Source: Kribbella caucasensis (GTDB lineage: Bacteria; Actinomycetota; Actinomycetes; Propionibacteriales; Kribbellaceae). Taken from it: a stretch of 64,000 nucleotides of DNA. Location of the stretch: contig NZ_SNWQ01000011.1 of assembly GCF_004361855.1 (NCBI RefSeq), positions 186,001-250,000 of the forward strand. Direction: 5' to 3'. Position 1 is the stretch's first letter, and every line of letters begins with the position of its first letter. The notes below the pieces were generated by a model. The model ran no database searches, was not told where the DNA came from, and saw only the letters and a list, made by a program, of their open reading frames with translations. Both the position numbers and the translations under genes were made by a program. Shown here piece after piece: positions 7,690 through 16,276 of this stretch.

Positions 7690-8541
7690 ATGACTGAACG
7701 CCTGTGGTTCGTGACCGGTGCGGGCCGTGGACTTGGCCGGGCCTTCGCCGAGGTGGCGCTGGAGCACGGCGACCGCGTGGTGGCGACGATCCGGCAGGAC
7801 GGCGTACTCGACGACCTGGTCAAGGAGTACGGCGATCGGCTCGTCACGCGCCGGCTCGACGTCTCCGTCCGGTCCGAGGTCGAGGCGGTGGTGGCCGAGG
7901 TCGTGTCGACGGTCGGTACGCCGGACGTGGTGGTGAACAACGCCGGGTACGGGCTGGTCGGGGCGATCGAGGAGTTGTCCGAGCAGGAGATCCGGGACCA
8001 GTTCGATGTGAATCTGTTCGGCGCGGTCTGGGTGACGCAGGCGGTGCTGCCGCATCTGCGGGCGCGTGGGTCCGGGCGGATCGTGCAGGTCTCCAGCGTC
8101 GGCGCGGTCGGGTATCTGCCGTTGTTCGGCGCCTACAACGCGACCAAGTGGGCGCTCGAAGGGCTGAGTGCCTCGCTCGCGGCCGAGGTCGCACCGCTCG
8201 GGATCGGGGTCCACCTGCTCCAGCTCGGCGGATTCGCCACCGACTGGGCCGGCTCGAGCATGCGCTTCACCACCGCGAACCCGGCGTACGACGAAACCCG
8301 CGCGGCCATCCTCGGCATGCCGGCCTACCCGACCCCGGAGCTCATTGCCGAGGCGTCGGCCGAGGCCGCTACCGAAGAGTCGCCACGGGTGGCGGCGGAG
8401 GCGTTGCTGGCGTTCCTGGACGAGCCGGAACCCCCGCTGCGCAAGGTGATCGGCGCCGGCGCGCACGAGATGGTCCGGATGGCGCTCGCCGACCGCCGCG
8501 ACGACTACCGCCGCGACCCCGCCTTCACCTGGCCCGCCTGA
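7690..8541 (+). CDS. Short-chain dehydrogenase/reductase (SDR)
   Basis: NAD(P)-dependent oxidoreductase of 283 residues. It has the glycine motif TGAGRGLGRAF (residues 9-19), the NNAGYG motif, a catalytic Ser in QVSSVGA and the YNATKWALEG Tyr-Lys motif, with the expected 3-residue spacing. This is the classical subfamily resembling YusZ-type ketoreductases. GAGGGAGA precedes the ATG. It lies divergent from a TetR repressor with a palindrome between, so expression is probably induced by a small molecule, perhaps its own substrate. The substrate cannot be predicted. Confidence 0.92.
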   Translation: MTERLWFVTGAGRGLGRAFAEVALEHGDRVVATIRQDGVLDDLVKEYGDRLVTRRLDVSVRSEVEAVVAEVVSTVGTPDVVVNNAGYGLVGAIEELSEQEIRDQFDVNLFGAVWVTQAVLPHLRARGSGRIVQVSSVGAVGYLPLFGAYNATKWALEGLSASLAAEVAPLGIGVHLLQLGGFATDWAGSSMRFTTANPAYDETRAAILGMPAYPTPELIAEASAEAATEESPRVAAEALLAFLDEPEPPLRKVIGAGAHEMVRMALADRRDDYRRDPAFTWPA

Positions 8542-8543
8542 CG

Positions 8544-8828
8544 TCAGAGGCGTTCGTGCAGGTGGACGGTGATCTCGTCGCCGGGGTTCTTGCCGAGACG
8601 GTCCCGCAAGTCTCCCTTCACCGGGAGCTTGTGGGTACCGTCGCCGATCGCCATGAACGAGGTCACGAACGGGTGGCCGTCCATCGTCCCGCGCACCCTG
8701 ACCAGCCCGCGGGTGCCGAAGAACTCGGCCGAGCCCGGCATCACGACGTACGTCCAGCCGCCCTTGGCGTCACTCTTCTGCAGCGGCGCAGTGAACTCCT
8801 TGTCGAGCTTTTCGGCGTGCTTGGTCAT
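8544..8828 (-). CDS. DUF1905 domain protein
   Basis: Small soluble protein of 94 residues consisting of one DUF1905 beta-barrel-like domain (GGWTYVVMPGSAEFFGTRG, VRVRGTMDGHPF, DLRDRLGKNPGDEITVHL). Function is not established; the family sometimes occurs beside YdeI/OmpD-like domains. The ATG at 8828 follows GGAGAGGG with good spacing; an open frame 6 codons longer has no better signal. It converges on the SDR gene with only 2 bp between stops. Confidence 0.8.
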   Translation of the reverse strand: MTKHAEKLDKEFTAPLQKSDAKGGWTYVVMPGSAEFFGTRGLVRVRGTMDGHPFVTSFMAIGDGTHKLPVKGDLRDRLGKNPGDEITVHLHERL

Positions 8829-8938
8829 CTCGATCCCTCTCCTCAAGTGAGTGCCTACACCCTGGAGGTAGAAGCCACGGAGCGGCTTTCGACATCGCGC
8901 CCAGAATATTCTTCGGACCAGCCTGGCAAGATGTTGAA

Positions 8939-9451
8939 GTGACGTTCATTCGGCCGGGTGGCCAGGCGGAAGTAGGGGCGGTCCTCGGCATGCTCGACCG
9001 CGCCACCGAGTGGCTGGTGGCCCAGGGGCGGACCGATCAGTGGGGCACCGAGCCGCACTCGACGAACCCGCGCCGGGTCGAGCAGATCACCGCGTTCGCC
9101 GAGTCCGGTGGTCTCTGGATCGCCGAGCTGGGCGGCCGGGTGGTCGGCGCGCTCGCGGTCGGCGACGCGATGCCGTATGTGCCGCCGGCAACCGAGCCGG
9201 AGCTGTACGTCCGGCTGCTGGTGACCGATCCGTCGGTTCGTGGGCAACAGGTCGGATCCAGGCTGCTCGACCATTCCCGGGTGCTGGCGAAGGACCTCGG
9301 CGTCGGGCTGCTCAGGGTGGACTGTTTCGCCGGCGGCGACGGGGCCCTGATCCGGTACTACGAAGGGCAGGGATTCACCCGCGCCGAGCCGTTCGCCGTA
9401 CCGGTCAAGGATTCGGAATGGCCTGGTCAGGTGCTGATCCAGCGGCTGTGA
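8939..9451 (+). CDS. GNAT-family N-acetyltransferase
   Basis: Protein of 170 residues with a GNAT acetyl-CoA-binding fold: the core LYVRLLVTDPSVRGQQVGSRLLDHSRVLAKD carries the V-x-x-x-x-R-x-x-x-x-G/S motif A, and IRYYEGQGFTRAEPF is motif B. The N-terminus (MLDRATEWLVAQGRTDQWGTEP) resembles the subgroup that acts on amino-acid or aminoglycoside-like amines. The start is GTG at 8939. It overlaps the convergent CDF gene by 47 bp. The acceptor is unknown. Confidence 0.88.
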   Translation: MTFIRPGGQAEVGAVLGMLDRATEWLVAQGRTDQWGTEPHSTNPRRVEQITAFAESGGLWIAELGGRVVGALAVGDAMPYVPPATEPELYVRLLVTDPSVRGQQVGSRLLDHSRVLAKDLGVGLLRVDCFAGGDGALIRYYEGQGFTRAEPFAVPVKDSEWPGQVLIQRL

Positions 9452-10391
9452 CGGCCCGATGGACAGCACCGTGAGCGTCGCTGCAGTGCGCCTCCTCCAC
9501 GTCGCCGGAAGCATGGTCGACCTGAAGCGTCGAGTGGGTGAGGTGATGCCGCTCGGCGAGCAGAACCTCGATCTCCTCGCGGATCTGGTGACAGTCCAAA
9601 CCCTCGCGGACCAGTACGTGCGCCGACGCGGCCGGCTCGCCTGAGGTGATCTCCCAGACGTGCAGATCATGGACCTCGACCACACCCTGTACTGCGCACA
9701 GCTCCGTGCCGAGGGCAGCCGGGTCGAGTCCGGCGGGAGCCGCTTCGAGGAAGATGCGGCCGGAGTCGCGGACCAGGCCGATCCCCGCCTTGAGCATCAG
9801 CGCGGCCACGATCAGCGCGGCGATCGCGTCGGCCCGGGCGAACCCGGTCAGCAGTACGACGAGACCGGCGATCGCGGTTGCGATGAACGCGAAGAGGTCG
9901 TTCAGGATGTGCTGGTAGGCGCCTTCGACGTTCAGGCTGGAGCGGTTCGCCTTGCTGATCAGCCAGGTGGCCGCGAGGTTGACGAAGATGCCGACCACAC
10001 CGGTGATCAGGACCAGCGCGCCCTTCACCTCGGGCGGGTCGATCATTCGGTCGACCGACTCGTAGACGAAGTACGCGGCCAGGAGCAGCAGGGTGATCCC
10101 GTTGGCCTGGGCGGACAGGATCTCCACCCGCTTGAAGCCGTAGGTGAATCCGCCGGCCGGTGGACGCGCCGCCAGCCGGATCGCGATCAGGGCCAGTACG
10201 ATTGCGATCGCGTCGGTGAGCATGTGCGCCGCGTCGGTGATCAGCGCCAGCGATCCGGCCGCGAACCCGACGATCACCTCGACCGCCATGAACCCGACGA
10301 TCAACGCGAGCGCCCCGCTCAGCAGCCGTCGATCAGCCGAGGCGTTCACCGCGTGCCCATGTCCGTGTCCGTGGTCGTGGTTCGCGCTCAT
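9405..10391 (-). CDS. Cation diffusion facilitator (zinc/cadmium efflux, CzcD-like)
   Basis: Inner-membrane antiporter of 328 residues. A His-rich N-terminal tail (DHGHGHGH) is followed by about six helices. Metal-site motifs ITDAAHMLTD (helix 2) and HILNDLFAFIATA (helix 5) give the HxxxD and HxxxD four-ligand site of zinc-preferring CDF proteins. The C-terminal cytoplasmic domain includes VVEVHDLHVWEITSG. A second His/Asp-rich tail follows. The ATG overlaps the stop of the ArsR-type regulator in ATGA, giving translational coupling. Zinc is likely; cadmium and cobalt are possible. Confidence 0.95.
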   Translation of the reverse strand: MSANHDHGHGHGHAVNASADRRLLSGALALIVGFMAVEVIVGFAAGSLALITDAAHMLTDAIAIVLALIAIRLAARPPAGGFTYGFKRVEILSAQANGITLLLLAAYFVYESVDRMIDPPEVKGALVLITGVVGIFVNLAATWLISKANRSSLNVEGAYQHILNDLFAFIATAIAGLVVLLTGFARADAIAALIVAALMLKAGIGLVRDSGRIFLEAAPAGLDPAALGTELCAVQGVVEVHDLHVWEITSGEPAASAHVLVREGLDCHQIREEIEVLLAERHHLTHSTLQVDHASGDVEEAHCSDAHGAVHRAVTAAGSAPDQAIPNP

Positions 10392-10798
10392 CGGTCACGC
10401 TCCGGGTGGATGGCCTCGGTGTGCTCGGTGTGGGCGACGGCGAGGTCGACGAGCATCCGGACGTGGGCGTCGTCCAGCCGGTAGAACGCCATCCGGCCGT
10501 CCCGTCGTACCGAGACCACCCGGTGGGCGCGCAGTAGCCGGAGTGCGTGGGAGGTCGCCGATTCGCTCATGCCGGTGACCGCGGCCAGGTCGCAGACGCA
10601 GAGTTCGCCGTCCAGCAGGGCGACCAGCAGTTTCAACCGACGCGGGTCGCCGAGCAGGCCGAACACGTCGGCGGTGTCGACGACGTCCTGCTCCGACGGC
10701 ATCCTGGCATTGACGGCCGCCACCCGCTCCGGATCGACCAGCCGGACCGCACAGGCGTCGATCGAGGTAGCCGACTGAACATCTGCAGAACTCTTCAT
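10388..10798 (-). CDS. ArsR/SmtB-family metal-responsive repressor
   Basis: Winged-helix repressor of 136 residues. The recognition helix is in VTGMSESATSHALRLLRAHRVVSVRRDG. Two potential metal sites are visible: ELCVCDL in the alpha-3 region, and DAHVRMLVDLAVAHTEHTE in alpha-5 with the D-x-H...H-x-x-H ligand pattern of SmtB, NmtR and CzrA zinc or nickel sensors. It is the first gene of a two-gene operon with the CDF exporter, so metal binding should release the operon. The intergenic space to the divergent patatin gene probably holds its promoter; I could not define a canonical 12-2-12 operator. Confidence 0.93.
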   Translation of the reverse strand: MKSSADVQSATSIDACAVRLVDPERVAAVNARMPSEQDVVDTADVFGLLGDPRRLKLLVALLDGELCVCDLAAVTGMSESATSHALRLLRAHRVVSVRRDGRMAFYRLDDAHVRMLVDLAVAHTEHTEAIHPERDR

Positions 10799-10952
10799 AC
10801 GTCAGACCTTAGAGCATCGCCCAGTGTCCTGACCAGCACACCGGGCGTGGCGCCGGGTCTGGCGTTCGGTCACTCGGTGTAACAGACTGTGCCCCCACGG
10901 GGCGATCAAGCGATCAGGGCACTGTCCGGCCGGTACCAGGGGGATTCTCCGT

Positions 10953-13900
10953 ATGTCGAGCGACACCGCATCACCAGAACCGGCCGGCACCCCGTGGCCG
11001 CCGGCGCCCCAGCCGGTAGCGACGCGAATGCCCGGCGCGCTGCTGGCGGCGCTCGTCGCGCTCTGGCTGGCGATGAACGAGATCAGCCTGTTGTCCGGCG
11101 GCTTCCTCGCGGACAACGAGTCGACCTGGTCGTTCAACGGGATGAGCGGTCCGTTCGGCGCCCGGCTGCAGGACGACTGGCACGGCGTCCTCGACGTCAA
11201 CCAGCTGGACCAGTGGGAGGAACTTCTCTTCCTCTACCTTCCACTCGACGCCCTCTTCATCGCCGGGTACGTGGCGGCCGCGTTCCTGTTCACCCGCACG
11301 CTTTCCTGGGTGCGGACGTTCGTGATCGCCATCGCCGCGTTCGACGCGCTCGAGACCGTCGGCATGCTCGTGCTCGGCGGCCAGCGGTGTGCGGGCGGCG
11401 ACTGCGTCTCGGATCCGTTGGTCGCAGCTGTCGCCGTGTTCACCTCACTGAAGTGGGCGGGCGTTCTGATGCTCGTCATCGCCGGTGCGATCGCCACGGT
11501 CCGCTCCACTCTGGTACGGCGAATCGGGCGGGCGCTGTGGATCCAGCGATTCGGCCTGCTCGCGTTCCTCCCGATCGCGGCGCTGACGATCGTGCCGGGC
11601 AGCAGTGTGTTCGACCAACTGCCGGACGTCCAGCGTCGCTGGCTGGATGAGCCGTCCGGCATCCTGCACGCGATCGTTGCCGGGCTCACCTATTTCGTCG
11701 TGCTGCTGCCCGCGATCTTCGTGCTCGGCCGGATCCGCGCCGACTGGGCGCTGCGCCGGGTCCGCGGCGTTGGCCACTGGCCCTTCTACGACGATGCCGA
11801 GCACCAGCAGCCGCGGCGCCAGGTGATCTGGTTGTGGGTGCTCGGTCCGCTGGTCCTGTTGGTCGTCGCCGGCCTGGTCGACGTACTGGACGGCGGCAAG
11901 ATCTTCTGGCCACGACTGGTGGTGTTCAGCGCGATCCCGATCGCGGTGATCGTGCTCTCGAGGTGGCGACGGGGCAAGCCGAACACCGCGCCGAAGCCGC
12001 TGAGCCCGGTCGACGACGCCTTCCCCGGTGAGGTGATGGCGGTCGGCGATGTCCTGACGGTCGCTGCGTTGTCACTCGCCGGACTGGGGATGGTCCGTGC
12101 GTTCGCGGGTCTCGCCTCGCTCGAGGCGGTCGGGCTCCTGAACGCCTCGTACGTCGTGGTCCCGGGGATCGCGTTGCTGGTCGGCGTACTGCTTGCCGTC
12201 CTGCCGTGGTTCGCGGCGCGCCCTGTTCTGCGGGCGGTCGCCGACTGGGGTGCGCCGGGCTTCCCCGAGAGCAAGCGCGTCCGGAAATGGATCGGCCGCC
12301 TCGCGACGCCCGGTGTGGACCTCACCGGGAACGAGGACGTCAACGCCGAACCACGGAAGGTCCTCCGGGCCGTCCTCCTCGGTGCCTCGATCGCCGGATT
12401 CGTCGCGCTCGCGATCTGGCCGCGACCGGTGGCCGACGTGTTCGGCGTCCTGGCGGCCACGATGCTGTCCCTCACCACGTTGGTGGTGATGGTCGGCGTG
12501 GTGGTCGTCTACGCCCAGGAACGGCAGCCGCCCGAGGTGTTCCAGTGGGGTCCGCAGCGGTTGCGCCGGCGGGCGACACCGATCATCGGGCTGCTCGTCC
12601 TGGCCCTGCTGGTGACCGGGCTGGTCGGCGGGAAGACGGACATCCATCCGGTCGACGCGGGTGGTGCGGTCCCGGATCGGCCGACCATGCAGGAGGCCTT
12701 CGAAGCGTGGGTGGCCCAGGACGACGGTTGTGCCGTTCCGGTGGAGGGCTCAGCGGGGTTGAGGCTCCGGCCAATGTTGATGGTGGCGGCGGAAGGCGGC
12801 GGCATCCGGGCGACGTACTGGACTGCTTCGGCGCTGCAGCGGATCAGTGCGGCCGGTGGCGGGTGTGGTCGGCGGGCGGCGCTGTTCTCGGCCGGGGCCA
12901 GTGGAGGTGCGCTGGGGCTGACGGTCGCCAGGTTCACCGATCAGCCACTTGGCGCGGTCGAAGCCATCACCAGCCACCACGCGCTGGGAGCCGCCACGAT
13001 CTCGTTGCTGTCGGGCGATCTGCTGGCTAGTGCTACAGGGGTGCGGTTCAATGCCGAGGCCGCGCATCGCGAGCCGGTGAGGCAACCGCTCGACCGGGCC
13101 GAGCTGATGGAGACCTCGTGGGAACGCGAGTTGGCCGACCTTCGGACGCCGTTCCTGCCGGGGAGCGTTGAGGTGCCTGGTGCGGTGACTGGGCAGCTCA
13201 TTTTGACGTCGACGGCTGTTCGGGACGGGTGTAACGCGCTGGTGAGTCAGGTGGATCTCAGTGAGGGCGCCGCGGCGGTCGAGGGGTCGCCAGTGTGCGG
13301 TGTTGGCGCGGCTGGGGCGCATAATTACGATCTCTTCGGCTCCTACGGACGGACAGCTGAGGATGCCGCGGACGAGTGTCTGGGCAACGTTCCGGCTCTT
13401 ACCGCGGGGCTACTGGCGAGCCGGTTTCCGTATGTCACGCCGTCGGGGGTGGTCTCGGATTGTCGTGGTCTTGAGGCGGCTCAACTGGTCGACGGCGGCT
13501 ACACGGACAACACGGGTCTGAGCACGATCGTCGATCTTGGCCCGTCCTGGCAGGAGCCGGTACGCCGTCACAACGATCAAGTGGTTGCCGCCGGCACCGG
13601 TGACTTCGTGGTGCCCCTCGTCGTCTACATCGAGAACGGGACCGGGCCCGACTTCAGCACCAGGAAGGACGAAGTCGTCGGGCCTGACCACCGGGTCATT
13701 CCGGGGACGGAGGCCGACCACGACCTCGACTGGATGCAGGTGCCGGAGAGTCTGGTTCCGCCGGTCACGAAGTTCTATACCGCCAGGAACAACAAGGCTG
13801 AAAGCTTGCCGTTGCTGGGGGAGGCGGCGAAGGTGGTGGCGGGCGAAAACCTCTGTACGGACAGCGTCGGCTGCCGGCGGCTTCGCGATCACCCTCGAAT

Positions 13901-14105
13901 CCAGGACCGCATCTTCGTCATCCATCAGAGCGCTCAGCCGTCATTGTCCGCGCCGCTTGGGTGGGTGCTGTCGGCGGCTAGCCAGAAGGACCTGGCGGAT
14001 GACCTGCAGGTGCAGGCGACGAAGGGGTGCGAGCCGGATTGCGTGGGTGGGTTCGCGACCTTGCAGAACCTGCTAAGCACGTTAGAGCTGAACGGCAGGC
14101 GGTGA
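10953..14105 (+). CDS. Large multi-pass membrane protein with C-terminal patatin-like phospholipase domain
   Basis: Protein of 1050 residues in two parts. Residues 1 to about 560 hold roughly ten to twelve hydrophobic helices in clusters (for example 28-50, 100-125, 165-210, 230-255, 295-335, 365-420, 470-520, 540-560). Residues 600-1050 form a patatin-type acyl hydrolase: oxyanion loop GGGIR at 615-619, nucleophile Ser650 in GASGG, and dyad Asp847 in VDGGYTDNTG. The two catalytic motifs are about 200 residues apart, longer than in plain patatins. The lipase probably sits at the membrane face and acts on lipids or acyl esters. A GGGGG tract precedes the ATG. No operon partner; the convergent GH31 gene starts its stop 4 bp downstream. 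Confidence 0.85.
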   Translation: MSSDTASPEPAGTPWPPAPQPVATRMPGALLAALVALWLAMNEISLLSGGFLADNESTWSFNGMSGPFGARLQDDWHGVLDVNQLDQWEELLFLYLPLDALFIAGYVAAAFLFTRTLSWVRTFVIAIAAFDALETVGMLVLGGQRCAGGDCVSDPLVAAVAVFTSLKWAGVLMLVIAGAIATVRSTLVRRIGRALWIQRFGLLAFLPIAALTIVPGSSVFDQLPDVQRRWLDEPSGILHAIVAGLTYFVVLLPAIFVLGRIRADWALRRVRGVGHWPFYDDAEHQQPRRQVIWLWVLGPLVLLVVAGLVDVLDGGKIFWPRLVVFSAIPIAVIVLSRWRRGKPNTAPKPLSPVDDAFPGEVMAVGDVLTVAALSLAGLGMVRAFAGLASLEAVGLLNASYVVVPGIALLVGVLLAVLPWFAARPVLRAVADWGAPGFPESKRVRKWIGRLATPGVDLTGNEDVNAEPRKVLRAVLLGASIAGFVALAIWPRPVADVFGVLAATMLSLTTLVVMVGVVVVYAQERQPPEVFQWGPQRLRRRATPIIGLLVLALLVTGLVGGKTDIHPVDAGGAVPDRPTMQEAFEAWVAQDDGCAVPVEGSAGLRLRPMLMVAAEGGGIRATYWTASALQRISAAGGGCGRRAALFSAGASGGALGLTVARFTDQPLGAVEAITSHHALGAATISLLSGDLLASATGVRFNAEAAHREPVRQPLDRAELMETSWERELADLRTPFLPGSVEVPGAVTGQLILTSTAVRDGCNALVSQVDLSEGAAAVEGSPVCGVGAAGAHNYDLFGSYGRTAEDAADECLGNVPALTAGLLASRFPYVTPSGVVSDCRGLEAAQLVDGGYTDNTGLSTIVDLGPSWQEPVRRHNDQVVAAGTGDFVVPLVVYIENGTGPDFSTRKDEVVGPDHRVIPGTEADHDLDWMQVPESLVPPVTKFYTARNNKAESLPLLGEAAKVVAGENLCTDSVGCRRLRDHPRIQDRIFVIHQSAQPSLSAPLGWVLSAASQKDLADDLQVQATKGCEPDCVGGFATLQNLLSTLELNGRR

Positions 14106-14109
14106 ACCG

Positions 14110-16275
14110 TCAGAAGAGGTTGCGTAGGGCGGGCCACCGTGGGGTTCGGCAGTAGACGGGGAGGATGTCTAGGGGTACGTCGCGGACCACGAGACCGGCA
14201 GGGGTCGGGTCGCCGGTCCAGACGTCGATCCAGTCGCCGGGTGGGAGGTACGTCGTCCAGGTGGTCGCGGCTGGTTCGAGCACGGGGTTGATCAGGAGGT
14301 CGTTGCCCAGGAGCCACTGGTGGGGGTGGTTCCAGATCTCGGGGTCATCCGGGTGGTCGAAGAAGAGGGGCCGCATCAGGGGACGGTCAGTGGTGATCGT
14401 GTTGGCGGCTTCCCCGGCGAGGTAGGGCACCAGGTTCTCGCGGAGTACTGCGAAGCGGCGGAAGAGGGGGATCACTCGGTCGTCGCCGGTGGATTCGGCG
14501 ACGTACCAGGGGGTGCGGTCGCGGAGGGGGAGTTGGTGGTGGTTGAACTCCGAGTGGTACTGCATGATCGGCATGAACGCCGACGCGGCCGCGGCGCGGA
14601 GGTAGAGTTCGGCGTCGGGGACCGGGCCGGAGAAGCCGGCCAGATCCCAACCCCAGTAGACGATTCCGCACGAGGCAGCCGTCAACCCCGCGGTGACGGA
14701 TGAGCGGAAAGCCTCCCAGGTCGAGTCCTCGTCGCCGGCCCAGAAGATCCCATGCGCCTGGGATCCGGTGAACCCGGCTCGCGAGAACGTCACCGGCGCC
14801 TTGCCCGCCGATCGGAGCAGATCACCGAACGCACGCGCATAGTGAACCGGGAACAGGTTGTTGCCCTCGTCCCCCCGTTTCCCGTCGGCGTACACGAGAT
14901 CGTGGCCCCACGCGTGCTCGCCGCCGTCGGTCTTGAACCCGTCCACTCCGAAGTCCTCGACCAGATACCGACGCTTCTCCGTCCACCAATCCCGGGTCCG
15001 CTGCACCGACAGGTCGGGCATCAACGCCTGCGGGAACCACCAGCCGCGATTGTGGTACGCCGTACCGTCGGCCTCCAGTACCGCGTGTCCGTCGCGCACC
15101 ATCGCGTCGGCGTCGGCCGCGACCTGGCCCTCGGTGTACTCGGTCTTCTGCAATGGGATCTGCCAGAGGATCACCTTGATCCCGCGCGCGTGCAACTCCT
15201 CGATCATCGCTTGCGGCGTCGGCCAGGCACCATCGGCCGGGTAGCTGAAGTCGGCGGCCTGATGCGCACGCCCGTCGGCATTCAGCTGGTACTGCGCGTC
15301 GCGCCAGATCGTGATGCCTTCCTCATCGCTCCACGCCTCGATCACGACAGCGCCGACCGGGATCTCCAGGTCGCGGTGCGCGTCCATCCGGGCCATCACC
15401 AGCTCTTGGGTGTTCCACTCGTTGCCAGAGGCCCACAACCGGAACACCCACGACGGCAGCTCCTCGGCCCGCCCGACCTCGTCGAGGAACGCCTTCAGTA
15501 CTGCGGTCGGCCCGCCCTCGTAGATCGCCAGGTCGACGACGGGTTCGTCGCCGAGCGCCACCTCGATCGTCAACGTGTCGGCGGTCGACGAGTACCACGT
15601 ACGCCGGGAGGTGCGGACGTGGAATCCCCAGCCGTTGCCCGAGGCATCCACCACGTGGGCGAACGGCATCGGCAGATACGTCCGCCCGTGGACCCCCTGC
15701 GACTTGTACTGCTCGAACACCACGGCATCGAGCGACCGCCCGCGCTGGTCGAGTGCGTCGTACCGCTCGCCGAAGCCGACCAGGTGATCGTCCGGCCCGA
15801 GCTCGAACGAGAACCGCGCCCGGTGCACCCCAGCCGCCGACACGAGCCACTCGATCCCAAGTGCCCGATCGCCGCCACCGCGAAGTTCTCCGCCCGAGGA
15901 CGTCCACGCAGCCGGATAGACCTCGAACCAATCGGTCGTCTCCTCAACCGCTCCGAACGCATGAAACCGGTATTTCACCGGCTCCACCACCGGCGGCGTG
16001 ACGACGGACCAGCCGCCGTCGCCGCCGAGCGCGTTCGCCTGGGCATCGCTCAAGTGGCCTTCACCTCCGGCCAGTGCGGCTGCGTCGGCAGCGGTCGTCT
16101 GCGTGGGGGAGAGCGTCAACTCGACCGGTCCCCATTCGCAGACCACGCGCTCGACGTCGGGGGAGACGACCACGCCGAGGCGGACCGGTTCTCCGGTCAA
16201 CGGCAGGACCGGGACCCGCTGGTCGGGCGATACGGCGTACGGGTGCTCAATGCCGTACGGGCGATGCGTGATCAT
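14110..16275 (-). CDS. Intracellular GH31 alpha-glucosidase/isomaltosyl-type glycosidase
   Basis: Cytosolic protein of 721 residues with no signal peptide. The GH31 nucleophile is Asp450 in GVDGFKTDGGE and the acid/base is Asp515 in FWAGDED. Segments GERYDALDQRG, ASGNEWNTQ and VVIEAWSDE are nearly shared with the secreted GH31 at 23957-27271 (GERYDALNQRG, SANEWNTQ, MVLEQWSDE), so the two are close relatives, whereas the second secreted GH31 lacks them. In cycloalternan users such a pair consists of a secreted forming enzyme and a cytosolic degrading enzyme. Last gene of the ABC operon, 1 nt after the GH15 stop. Alternatives are a plain alpha-glucosidase or alpha-xylosidase. Confidence 0.88.
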   Translation of the reverse strand: MITHRPYGIEHPYAVSPDQRVPVLPLTGEPVRLGVVVSPDVERVVCEWGPVELTLSPTQTTAADAAALAGGEGHLSDAQANALGGDGGWSVVTPPVVEPVKYRFHAFGAVEETTDWFEVYPAAWTSSGGELRGGGDRALGIEWLVSAAGVHRARFSFELGPDDHLVGFGERYDALDQRGRSLDAVVFEQYKSQGVHGRTYLPMPFAHVVDASGNGWGFHVRTSRRTWYSSTADTLTIEVALGDEPVVDLAIYEGGPTAVLKAFLDEVGRAEELPSWVFRLWASGNEWNTQELVMARMDAHRDLEIPVGAVVIEAWSDEEGITIWRDAQYQLNADGRAHQAADFSYPADGAWPTPQAMIEELHARGIKVILWQIPLQKTEYTEGQVAADADAMVRDGHAVLEADGTAYHNRGWWFPQALMPDLSVQRTRDWWTEKRRYLVEDFGVDGFKTDGGEHAWGHDLVYADGKRGDEGNNLFPVHYARAFGDLLRSAGKAPVTFSRAGFTGSQAHGIFWAGDEDSTWEAFRSSVTAGLTAASCGIVYWGWDLAGFSGPVPDAELYLRAAAASAFMPIMQYHSEFNHHQLPLRDRTPWYVAESTGDDRVIPLFRRFAVLRENLVPYLAGEAANTITTDRPLMRPLFFDHPDDPEIWNHPHQWLLGNDLLINPVLEPAATTWTTYLPPGDWIDVWTGDPTPAGLVVRDVPLDILPVYCRTPRWPALRNLF

Positions 16276-16276
16276 G

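Noticed and set aside
8829..8938. MerR-type operator between DUF1905 and GNAT genes
   Set aside because: CTACACCCTGGAGGTAG resembles a MerR-class spacer but no MerR gene is near and the symmetry is partial.
10771..10800. SmtB-type 12-2-12 operator in front of the ArsR-type gene
   Set aside because: ATGAA and TTCA-like half-sites occur but the spacing does not match TGAA-N6-TTCA.
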